A stretch of 64,000 nucleotides of DNA from Setaria digitata (taxonomy: Eukaryota > Nematoda > Chromadorea > Rhabditida > Setariidae), in the NCBI GenBank assembly GCA_003640385.1, contig RCAB01000045.1:174093-238092 (forward strand). The letters run 5' to 3'. Within the stretch, counting starts at the first letter, position 1. Each line of letters opens with the position of its first letter. The notes beneath the pieces were generated by a model. The model worked only from the letters and a program-made list of their open reading frames with translations. It ran no database searches and had not been told where the DNA came from. The translations under genes were made by a program, and so were the position numbers. Shown piece by piece: positions 1 through 10,870 of this stretch.

Positions 1-264
1 GAAGGGAGGGCTGTGTCGTTATCAGATGGAAAGTATTCCGTTGGAGAAGTGCAAGGATGGGTTCCTGAAAGGTGACGAGAAATGCGACGATTAGGACCGT
101 ATTTGATTTCCGTTTCTTCACTTCCCCTTCTTTCAGTAAAACTCCTGAAAACATCATCATTTATCGATTTAGGAAACGAAAAAGGAAATTTGGAGAAGTG
201 TCTTGTGTTGGTGAAGATAAAAACCTCTGCTTACTATGTTCTTGGTCCAATTCGATGATTTCAG
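1..264. other. 5' flank of the GRDP-like gene
   Basis: No supported gene. An ATG-started frame runs across 72-296 but shows no family resemblance and overlaps the true start of the next gene. The stretch ends in a pyrimidine-AG acceptor directly before the GRDP-like ATG, so it is probably outron or promoter sequence of that gene. Confidence 0.4.
255..264 (+). promoter_or_regulatory. Probable spliced-leader acceptor
   Basis: ATGATTTCAG ends one base before the ATG at 265. A TTTCAG acceptor abutting the start codon, with no coding exon visible upstream, is the usual look of a nematode SL trans-splice site. It could instead be an ordinary cis acceptor from an exon left of the window. Confidence 0.5.
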
Positions 265-3200
265 ATGGCAAGCTTGGAACCGCAAGATTCAAATAACATT
301 ATTAACTTACCTGGACCCAGTAGCGTGGATCGTAATACCTCAAGTCATAATATTGGAGGTATAAATAGTACGGATACATCCTGCCAATCGCCACCCGAGT
401 ACCATCAAATTGTGCCTACTCTTCGTTCAAATGTCGAACAAATGCGTAAATGTATTTCTATCGACTTATTGTCCGCCAGTCAAAGGGAAGCCAATTTTTT
501 GCGAATGATCGATCGCAAGGCTTCAATACTTTATGAGCCAAGTGTCATCGAAAACGCTGTTCGGCGTTATGAGTGCTTTTGGCTTCCTATGCAGGTATTT
601 TCCATTTTAATTATTTGCAGCAAATACTTTCTGTAGATTGGATCTTATCAGCTTCTGAGATCGTTTTTTGTAATTCTGACGATAGGTCTTGACCAGAGTT
701 ATTTACTGATGCATGAAATTATATGTACGAAACCAACAGCCTTTTTTTTAAATATTAGTTTAAGGAGATCTGGATTTTTTCTTTTCCTAAATAAGTACTA
801 TGCCAAATTAAAAAAGACAATTTGTCATTACTTATATTTATTTTTTCTAAATGTGAGTAAAAAATTCAGGAACACTTTAAAACTATCTAATAAATCCAAA
901 ATATCAATGTCAAAGATTTCATTGAACATAGTCTATTTCTTTCGCTAACTCTCTAGGGAACTGAAGCTAATCGTTGTACGAAAGGTCTGAATTTTATCTT
1001 ATAAGGAAAAAGAAACATTTTGAATTAAAGCTAGTCAAATAAAGCAGTGTTTAGTAAGTATCTGAAGAGTACTAATTTTCGATGAATTTCCTGGAAAAAA
1101 AAAACCTCAATTTTCCGTTTCTCTTTCGCCTTGGAAGCAGCGTCTAAAGCTTAAAAAATTTATGGACGTCCGAGGTTAACTTTCCCCAAGCACTTTGCCC
1201 ACTTAGCCTAGTCATTTCTTTTTTTTTAATATTTTTCATAATCCCTTTTTTCCTTCCTCTTGAAGATAGAAAGAAGTGTGGTAAAGTAAATTGATAAGTA
1301 GAAGCCAGAAAACAAGTGCAGATGTCATTAGCAACCTACTCACTTGACAAAGTTAACCCTCTTATGATTTTCCATTATTTTTAAGACTCTTTAAAGTTAA
1401 CAACAAACACTTTCACTCCCTTCAGACAGCATTTCCTTGTAATATCAAAAAGAGGAAATATGTCCTTTTTATCAGTTTGTTACGAAGCTAAAATGAATAT
1501 TAGAGATGAGTAATAACATCCAACACGGAACTCAGAATCTTGGGAATCTGAAGAGTAACTCGTATTTTTGTGAGTGGAGTTTCGTAAGAAAGAGAAAGAG
1601 AACGGTAGTCACTTCCATAAACGGTTAGGTTTGCGGAACGATAAACAAAGTCAGCAGAGTCCATGGAAATTAATTCATCTACGTTTAAACATTGCTGCAT
1701 AACCAAATGCAGAAGAGAACTAAATGAACTCGATAAAGTGTTGAACTTTGAACTATGGAGTTGCCAAGAGAAGTCAAGCTGAATAAATCACTAATGTAGT
1801 GCCAGATCTGATATCTGTAGCATGCTGGATTCTGTTAACTTATCATAAGGGACTGTTTTAGGCAGCACGACCAGATGTCAGTAATATACCACCATTAGAT
1901 GTTCACTGGGTATGGCACTGTCACATGCTTAGCCCGATACATTATCAGCAAGTTTGTTCGCTTATTTCCTTTAACTTTTTTTGTGTTATACTTTTTCACA
2001 TTATTACTTTTCGCCCAATATCAAATTTCAAGAAAGAGCGCGTCATTGTTATCACATGCTAATTTAAACTACATTTGATGTTTCTAGAAGAGTTATCGAA
2101 TAAATTCAGTCATTCATTTATAAATTCATCCACTCATTTAAAAATCAAAAAAAAAAAAAAAAAACTAAGAACTAAAATTCTGCAATAGTTCTAGTAAAAT
2201 AAACTCATGCTTATGCAATCGCTCAATGCACACATACAAGTTCACCTGAAAGTTACTGAAGATATTTTAAAATACTACTTACTGTTGGCAGAAGTAGAAT
2301 GAAAGATAATGCGTTGAACGATTGTGCATTTTCAGGATTGTGAAACTATATGTGGTACTGTGGTTGATCACAAACTACTCAGCTCAGATGAAATTCAACA
2401 AAGATACGAACAATCAGTTAGTATTTGGCAGAGTTTCTGCGGTGATGAGCCGTACGATTTTTTGAGTTCCAAAATGAATAATCACCAGCCATATCAATCA
2501 AGATCATCTTATGATATTGCCGCTGCTGCACAGCGACAACGTAATTTTAATTATCAGGTGAAATGTTACTTTCTTTAGAACGCTTTTTTCTTAATGGTAT
2601 TGTAATGTTTCAAAGGAAAAGTAATTCAGGCAGATTTTTTAGGCCTGCTGGCTCAGTAAATTTTAAATTTGACCTTTTCTTAGCTCATTTTTTAATTCAC
2701 TTGTTGCATTTTTTTAGATCTCACTGCCGCATTATACTTCACCAAAATTTATTAGCGACTCCGTAGAACGATACCTCAATTTTCTGTTGTTAAAACAAAC
2801 ATATACGGATCAATTTTTAACGCCTTGCTATGACTTTGATATTGTATGGCACACACATCAGGTCTGGTTCTGGTTCAGGATTTTTCGACTAAAAACACAA
2901 CTCAGGTTTTGAGCTCAAACCAAATTGAACCACGTAATTATTTACTTAGGTCCATCCACATTGCTACCTGCGTGATTGCACAGCCATTTTCGGCTGGTTG
3001 ATGAAACATGATGATACGGTAAATGATCGTACTAAGAATAGTAAGCTACTGAAAGGTGAAGCAATGACGAAGCGACTTTGGGCTGCGCATTTCCAAAGTG
3101 GATTCTGGCGCAGGGGTTCGATGTATAGGTAGGTAGCTTTGAATGCCCAACTTTCTTCAAATAGATCTTTCCGATTTCTAATTGACTATTTAGCCAATCA

Positions 3201-6200
3201 TTTGCAGAGTTAATCTATAATGAATGTTCTTTATGTTCAAACTTTCATATACTTCTCTTTTAAAAAATTAGTGATCGAAATTGTTCGACCGAATGCATTC
3301 GAATAAACAGTTTTAGGTTCGAATCATTACCCTGAATTACCTGTGCTAATCTTAGTTTTCATAAGAAATTGATTCTCACCACCACGGAGAACAGCATCGT
3401 TTTTGAAAGGAGATGTGAAGTGTAGAAACTACGTAGTTGTGACTATGTTTCATTTCAGAGGACATCCAGCTCCATCTTTTTTGGGATTTGAAACCCAAGA
3501 TCTGAATAATATTACGTATGGCCAAATGCATATACCATCAATTGCTTTGCGTGAAATTCCATTACAACGAGAACAAGTCCGTTTGAAATTGTTGTATGGA
3601 AATAAAAAAGTTACAACATTCAACGCTGATCTCAGTTCAAAACAGGTTAGTCATTTAAAAAAAAAAACCCAGTCTTCAAATTTTTATTCCATCGGAACTG
3701 TCATATTGCACAATATAAAATAAGACATGATTTATTACGGTTCAAAAACTTTTTCATTCCTTCAAATTAGGTAACAAAATCTGGATTTTCATTGGTCTGG
3801 CAGCCAAACGAGAATTCTGCAAGCGCATCAGTCGTGAAATTCCCGTTTGAAAGACGCAACCCCAAAGAATTATTTGTTGAGCTCGAACTTTTCGACAAAG
3901 TATTTTTGCAAAAAAAAGATGTAGTTAAGTTAACAGGACTTGCTTCACTAGAACAGGTGAACGGTTCAGCTTTCTTTTTGTTGCAGTTTTTTTCCCCCTC
4001 TTCCTTATTTTTCGATCTTCTTCTTTTATTATTTACTCAAGTAATATGCCGATTTTCAGTTGTTATAAAACTTTTCTTTCTTCTGCTTAATTTATTATCA
4101 CCAAATTATCCATTTTTTTTTCCAATTCTTTCTGCACCCTCTTTGCTTGTTTTTTAGCTTAATTTATTTAATTTTCAAAAATCTATTACCTTTCACCACT
4201 AAAATTTCATTTTGTTCTTTTTTTTTTTACAATGAAAACAAGTCTATTTAGTGTGGAAAATTTTCAGTTACTCCCACTTCCGAATTCGAAAGTATCACAA
4301 AACATTGTTCAAATCAGCGTGAAAAGTCGTGAATCAGACGGGCATTTAAAAGCAAAAGTCAGCGTTACGACAAAGTGCGTGAAATTATTTATCTATTTAC
4401 TGAATTTCTGGCTACAAGTATCAAATGATTGTCTTTGGCTATAATTAAATTGCAGCTTATCACTGAACCGTGAGTTGCAACTCATCGTTGGAGAATTCGT
4501 ACAACAGGAACTCAGTCCGGATAGTCGCTTGTGGTTTTTATGTCAGTCGGCAGCACTGAACCGTTCTGCTCTGCAATCATCAGCAATCATTCATTTAGCG
4601 ACACACACGTCTGTCACTTCTTTTTTGCCTTCACCTGCGGTCTGTAAAATTGTTCTAATGAAGTCCAAGGAAGGACAGAAAAGTAAAAGTTGAATAATGA
4701 TGAACGACGAGATAGTTGAAGAAAAACAAGCAAAGACTGCCGAACTGCAAGCACCTTTTTGCAGACTAGTGGATTGTCGTGATGGTACAAAATATACTAT
4801 TCAAGTGGCACATAGTGCTTCGCTGTTATTATCAATGATATTGGTTTACGGATGGCAGCAACGATTACTTTGCATGGCTCATTTAATAGGAGCTGATACT
4901 CTCCCTTCAAAGGATCAGCTGGATACAAATCTCGTCAGTCATCATTTATGGGACATTGTGCGAATATTTTTCCACTTTACTCATCCATAGCAGTGTATTT
5001 CAGCAATTTCTACCTCATTTGTCAGCACCAGATGAACGAGCAATCGCCGTGATGAACAAGGATGGTGATTTTGCCATTGTTAAGGGAAAATGGATTGGCT
5101 TCAGCCGGAAAGTTCCGGGCGACAAGGAACAGAAAGCGAAACCTGGGAACCCTGGAAAATTACAGGTGCATTAAAGTCTGCTTTCCATGGCAAATAGGAA
5201 AAGAAATGAAAGCTTAAATTACAACTTCAGTTGTGCTGATTTTCCCTTCGCTTTTCAAAGCAGATTATTTCAAGGTGGATGCATTCAACTTGCTAAAAAA
5301 TACGGTACAAAAGTTCGAAATCCCGGGTCCTGAAGGAAGCACACTCTTCGTCATTGGAGGTATGCATGATAATTTGAATATTCTGAACAAAGTGAAACGG
5401 TTCTATAACTGTCACCTGAACATTTTTATTAGTTCATTATCGTAGGTAATGTGACGATTCTTTTTGCCGTTTCATTGGATTATACGTCAAGGCTGACTTC
5501 GGTTCTAGGTTGGAGTTGAGAAATTAACCCAGACGGAGATGCTGTACCACAGAAGCTCATCCATACTTAAAGTAGCGAATTGTTTCAGAAGCGCAGGCAC
5601 GCCTGCCAGGTAAAAGAATTCAGTGTCGATCGATACAAACTGCTGAGCACCTTGCTTGCGTTTTCAGCGTCGCAACTTTATTCGTTCTTTGCAATCCTGA
5701 CAAGGTAAGTGCTTTTCAGCTTCGGTTCGTTGCTCCAAGTTTCAGTTTTTCAAACTTTGCTCGCCATGGCAAAATGTGCCTTGTTTTATGCTTCGCTGTA
5801 TCAAATAAATATTAGTGTGTCAGTTGGAGAGAACAAACTGAATAAGCTTCATTTGAGGTTCGTTCACATAGTGATACAAACAGTATTGCACATCAGTGTC
5901 ACAAATGGCCCTTGACATTGGCATGTGGTTATGGAAAAGCATTGCCGTCTAACAGACACCTTACCTCGCAACAGGAAATTAGCGAAAGTTTGGACATGAC
6001 TGCTGCAGTGATTGCTGTTTGCGGAGGGAGTTGCGATGACGCTACGTGTGGAGCGTGTGGTGCTTGTGGTTAGTCAGATATTTTCCTGCGATTCTGTATT
6101 CCTTAACTTAGACTAATCTAAGCCTCATCTAGTTCTCTTCTCAATACATCTACGCTCTTAGTTCATCGTTATTTAAAGTAGACTTTATTTTTAATTACAA

Positions 6201-6379
6201 CAATGTTGAATAATTAAAAATTTTTTATTCTGTACGAAAATAAGTTCGATAATGCGGTAAATCTTCTTAATTAAATAATATGAAGATTTTTAAAATTTTC
6301 ATTTCTTGTAGGTGCTTGCGGTGCGTGCGGTGGTTGCGGCGGCTGTGGCGGTTGTGGTGGTTGCGGAGGTTGTGGATAA
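265..6379 (+). CDS. GRDP-like (DUF1399) glycine-rich domain protein
   Basis: About 17 exons and roughly 880 residues. Exons: 265-594, 1862-1951, 2336-2557, 2718-2861, 2950-3128, 3459-3645, 3771-3956, 4268-4374, 4456-4682, 4731-4957, 5004-5165, 5264-5359, 5446-5468, 5509-5609, 5668-5797, 5897-6068, 6312-6379. The family signature appears twice: PPLDVHWVWHCHMLSPIHYQ followed by DC, and DFDIVWHTHQVHPHCYLRDC. These are the repeated W-H-x-H and D-C motifs of the GRDP-like family (known in plants, fungi and animals; biochemical role unclear). The C-terminus is a Cys-Gly tail. Several introns are only 40-48 nt (5469-5508, 4958-5003, possibly 4683-4730). Two weak points remain. A TGA at 4691-4693 is in frame unless the 48-nt intron is real. 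The exon ending at 5165 is one base out of phase with the next one, so an exon may be missing, the sequence may be wrong, or the copy may be decaying. Family call firm, 3' structure uncertain. Confidence 0.85.
6312..6379 (+). other. Last GRDP exon encoding Cys-Gly repeats
   Basis: The exon encodes an alternation of GAC, then GGC, tripeptides and ends GGCG before TAA. With the end of the preceding exon (GACGAC) it forms a low-complexity Cys-Gly tail. Plant GRDPs also carry glycine-rich ends. The dense cysteines suggest metal binding or cross-linking, which is inference only. Confidence 0.75.
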
Positions 6380-7298
6380 TGCTAAATATTTATGTAAATA
6401 TTTTCAAACTTGGAATCTGTAATATATGTGGTCACTCTGATTCTTACAAACTTTCCTGCAGAAAGGTATGGGAAATTAATGTGGTAGATAAGTTGAGGGC
6501 GTTGGAGTTTTGATCTCGATCTATTTTCGAGAACTCATTTAAAGCAGACTTTATTTTTAATCACAACGATGTTGAAGAATTAACAAACGAGGATGAGAAA
6601 AGCCCAAGATCACAGCTGTTCTAGGTTAGATAGTAAGGTTTGATATAATAATGATATAATGAAAATGATCCATTTTGTATGTTTGTCCTACTATTCTCGA
6701 CTCATTCTTTCATAAAACTAATCTGGGTCTCTCACCCCGAAGACCCGAAACATGCTATTAAAAGCATATCACTCCACATCGTTTATCTTCTCGTGGCTTG
6801 ATTGAATTTTACCAAAATATTAACTTAGATATTCGAACTCAATGCAAGTTTGAAATTTAACTCTTCTCTTCTTCCTAACCCTGCAATGAGTTGTCTAGTT
6901 TTAGTAGTCCATGTCCCTCTTAATTATTTCCAATCTTTCTGATAAGATATTGCGCTTATATTTGTATTGTTATCCAATTTTTTTTGTCTCCTTGAGGTCT
7001 ACCAAGTCCACTCCTCCATGTTTAAGATTCAATCTAAATAACTTAGACAACCGGAAGAATCAGCGTGAAATGGATCTTATTCATGGCAGCTTGAAAAAGT
7101 AGGAACGAGAGATACTAACTCATATTCTGTCCTACCTCCTTGAATAATTTCGGGAACCGATAATTCAAGCGACTTGATTTTTTTTTCTGCTACTATCATG
7201 GTTATTTCGTAAGACCAAAATGACCCCATAATTTGGCATGAAAATGGATGGACTACAGTAAACAATCTAATAGTCTCAGTTACTGAAATGAAATTATT

Positions 7299-7360
7299 TT
7301 ATTTCTGCAAGGCTCTTGGATAACACTTATTTCTGCAAGGCTCTTGGATGGCTCTTGGAT
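7299..7360. repeat. Short direct repeat, 23 nt twice plus partial copy
   Basis: TTATTTCTGCAAGGCTCTTG plus GAT occurs at 7299-7321 and again at 7327-7349. A third partial copy, GGCTCTTGGAT, follows directly at 7350-7360. It looks like recent slippage or segmental duplication; no function is suggested. Confidence 0.85.
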
Positions 7361-8654
7361 GCATGACGGATCTAAGGAAAGATTTGCTGAAGCCTCCGCC
7401 CAGGATAACCTTGAACCCCTGTTATCACCAACACAACTGCCCATTGTGCGAGAAACATGCAATCATTATATTCATATAAATATTCATAAACATTCATATC
7501 AGATATTCGTATTTATTAAATATAATTATTAATATAATTATTCATACCAAATATAAATATTCATATTCATATAAACCGGGAAAACTCGCAACGATTGATA
7601 GTGTCACCGATGTTGTAATGATATAAACAATTCCGGTTAAAAATAGTGTATGAAAGAAAATGCTAATCATTAATTCAGGATTCAAGAAGCATTCGAATAC
7701 AAGAACACTGGATGGGAAACACTGTTTTTTTGATCCAAGAAAATGATTAATCCACAAAAATTAAAGTTCTAATGGAAATTAGTGCTTATGGAACGGTTTA
7801 GATTGTAAAATGAAAAAGTATCCCTGGAGCACGAAACAAAAATTTAAGAGAGTAACGTGCTGACTTCAATATTTCCATTAGCACATGACATAGATGACAC
7901 AGATATTAATAACATACAGCATCATATGTAAATGCAATATAAGGTTAATTTTTAATTAGTGATGTGTACAAATTACCCTTAGGCACTGTAGTTTGTGCTT
8001 TCAGAATTTTTGTGATTTGTAAGAGTGGATATAGCATTCAGGATAGCAATATCAGTCAATCGTTATTATCCGTATGGGACACTTCCGTCTCAAACTGGTT
8101 ATTTCTTAACTGGTGAATGAAAAGTCTACTTGTTTAGTAAGAGGAAATGATACTAACAAGAGTGATTTATGCAACAGAAACATCTTTGATAACGCAGAAG
8201 AGAGTAAAGATTTTTCCTCTCTTCAATGCATCTACAAGGAGATCGATGATATTTTGAGAAGCTATTTACACTCTAAGTTAGGAGTTTTACGTCTTATTAA
8301 ATAGAGAATATGCAACTGGTTAAAGAGAACTAGTAGGGAAATGGCAAAAAAACCATTGTGGATTGTGATGTGTATAAGGATAAAAAAACACTAATGAGGA
8401 CAAGATAATTTAAATTCTGCAATCTGGAATACTTGGATAGAGTTAACTTCTAGTACAATCAAAGATTTAATTTCAAATGGCTCCAAATTGCAATAATTGC
8501 ATAGAATATCTTTTTTGAGAAATGGCCATAATTGGATGTACTGATGAAGCTTGTGAAATAATTAGTTCGATGAGTGAGATAGTGAAGGAGTTTATAAATC
8601 GTTCCATAAGTAAACTTGACAAATAAAACTAGTTTTGAGCCTAAGCCTTCTCCA

Positions 8655-8777
8655 ATGTGTCTTATTAACTCTGGCTCCTACTTGAGAACACACTGGCTGT
8701 GCCATTGCCCATCCTGCATGACCGAAGTGTACAACCAGGGTAAGCAAATGCGTCTACCCTGTTTCTGTATGCCATAA
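8655..8777 (+). CDS. Candidate Cys-rich small ORF or exon
   Basis: A 40-codon frame containing HWLCHCPSCMTEVYNQ, with the closely spaced cysteines C-H-C-P-S-C. A good donor (GGTAAGC) interrupts it at 8740, so it may be an internal exon ending at 8739 with an upstream part. Local base composition is less AT-rich than its surroundings. I recognise no family and see no partner exon. It could be a chance frame. Confidence 0.25.
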   Translation: MCLINSGSYLRTHWLCHCPSCMTEVYNQGKQMRLPCFCMP

Positions 8778-9130
8778 AAAGGAAACCCAACTTTTTTTCT
8801 GCTACCCTAGGCGAAGACCGAAGCAGAAGCACCTAATAACCGGTAAATGTTATTGACTTCTTTCAGGGATATTCCATTAAATCCACATCTAACTATCATG
8901 GGCTCTTTCAACAAGAGCACTTCTATTAACATATAATCACTTAATCCTCCGTTTCCAATCTGAAAAAGGGATTGGTAGCTTTCGAGACCTCTTATCTTAG
9001 CAAAAAAACTAGTTAAAAAAAATAAGAATTTCTCGTATACATCATAAATTCATTGCATGGAGTAACACTGAGGACAGAAACTAATGGACTTCTTCAATTT
9101 ACAGTAATGAATGCATCAAAAATTGAAAAC

Positions 9131-10870
9131 TTACAATTTCTGTTGACTTCGCTTCTTCCTGCACTCACCAAATACAATTATTGTCACAAGTAGTATGATA
9201 ATGATAATTATGACGAGCAACGGCCATAACCACGCCAGCTCACCTGTGTAACATACAACATTTTGGCGGCATAGGTGAAAACATAAATTTATTGTGAGAA
9301 CTTACTTTTAACTCGCAATACCCTTGCAAGCATCACTTGATGAACTTCTGTATGACCATTTACAATGTATTCATTTGTTGCCGTGCACTGATATACACCT
9401 TTGTCTTCATCGTTCACTTTATAAATGATTATTCTACCATCAGCTTTTATCTTCACACGGTCATCCTTCATAGCTACAAGATGATTAGCAATCACTAAAA
9501 TGGCGATAACGAAAAGCAATCACACTGACCACATTGTCAGTGCAGACTATTCACATACATCTAATTCACAGCAAAGACTAAAATTACGCGAAGATTATAC
9601 CGATATAAGAAGGAAATGATCGCACATTTTTTCATCTCGCAAAGTCTCTCCAAAAGTGGGATGGAAAACTCACTGAATTCTTTACCATCTTTTGTCCAAG
9701 AAAACCGAACTGCTGGGAAAGCAATCACTGGACAAGCAATCTCAGCTGATGAGCCTCGAACAGCCGTAACGCCATGGCCATCGAATGAAAACGGGTCATT
9801 TTTTCGTGCCTCAAAATGTCCCATATCTGCTAGCACTACAGGCCGAACTAAAAAAGTAAGGAGAATTAAATAACGGTAAAGGGAGAGTTACAAGCTTGGA
9901 CGAATGATAAGAAGTATGTAACTGATACTGATGCAACTTTTCGCTACGAAGGTCGATACGAGTCATTTCCTTAAGCTATTACTAAGTTACTTGGTTACAA
10001 TGAACAGATGCTAAAAATATCACTGCAGTAGTGTTAGATAAGAATTCCATGAGAAATTCATAAGAGCTCAAGAATTGTCAGCTTGTAAGATAAAGCAGGA
10101 ATTATCAATAAAAAACACCAAACACTTGATGATTGCCATTGACACTCATTCCATTAGCTGTCGTCAGCTTGCATGTATAATTACCAGAATCAGCAACATC
10201 CGCTAGACCAAAATAATGATAAGCTCTTTTATGATCATTGCTTATATCAGCTGTCAATACCATGCCATCTCTTTTACGTACAAACACTGCTGATTTGATT
10301 TGTAACACTACACCCTGGTCTTCAGCCTGAAATTCCTAAAGTAGATTAGAACGGCTCTCACTAAAATGATAAGAAGATAATTGTATACTTTCTCATGTTC
10401 CAAAAGTTTCCTTCATGTAGATGGCCATAACTTGCATTCTACTGTTTTAGTTTAACTGCTTTGTCAAAGCTTAGCCTATCATAAACAGCATCCTTCATGC
10501 CGCATGAGTTTGCAATGAACATATGATGAATCTTCATTTTCTATTTAATAATTTGTGTGGAATTCAGAAGCGATTAATTTGTCTTTTGTCAATCTTCGTG
10601 GCACACCAATTCGCTTCTCACAAGAAGAAGCTAATGTCAAAAAATTATAAGTTTAGTCAACAGGAAAACGGAACTAACTTGGCACCAAAGAGTCACGTTT
10701 TCCTGAGAGCGTAACGGATTGTTAGTTGAAGTTCGAGCTGATGAAACCATAATAACGGCGTACGGATTGCCTTTCACTTGAACTGCTCCACAGAACCGTT
10801 CCAGAAATAACACAAATAACTGCACTAATACTAATGATAACCTGACTTGCGATAACACATTTAACCACAT
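9131..10870 (-). CDS. Two-Ig-domain membrane protein, basigin/neuroplastin-like
   Basis: Five exons in consistent phase: 10679-10870, 10119-10326, 9674-9847, 9306-9473, 9131-9243; 284 residues. The order is: hydrophobic signal sequence (about residues 8-28); Ig domain 1 with C63 and C116 (DSGNYTC); Ig domain 2 with C172, the core W (FSWTKDG) and C221 (DKGVYQC); one transmembrane helix (WLWPLLVIIIIIILLVTIIV); a short basic tail. The LWP at the start of the helix and the basic tail directly after it resemble basigin and neuroplastin, which chaperone monocarboxylate transporters and Ca2+ pumps at the plasma membrane. The acidic residue typical of that family's helix is absent, so the orthology is inferred. 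A second acceptor (exon start 9494) would lengthen exon 4. A strong donor inside the last exon (G|GTGAGTGC) leaves room for an alternative cytoplasmic tail. Confidence 0.75.

Larger units (their letters stand above)
6380..9130. other. Intergenic region, GRDP to Ig gene
   Basis: No supported gene. It holds short direct repeats at 7299-7360, an AT-rich stretch at about 7460-7590 built from ATTCATA-like words, and a short Cys-rich open frame at 8655-8777 listed separately. An open frame at 8113-8304 is polar in composition but has no splice context or recognisable family. Confidence 0.5.

Noticed and set aside
72..296. ATG-initiated frame at the left edge
   Set aside because: Runs into the GRDP-like start in another frame and shows no family resemblance; likely upstream non-coding sequence.
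4691..4693. TGA as a selenocysteine codon in the GRDP-like protein
   Set aside because: No SECIS-like element was recognised, the family is not known to be a selenoprotein, and a 48-nt intron removes the codon.
5705..5745. Intron with GTAAGT donor in the GRDP-like gene
   Set aside because: Reading straight through keeps the frame and yields LRFVAPSFSFSNFARHGKMC leading in phase into CHKWPLTLACGYGK; removing this interval shifts the frame.
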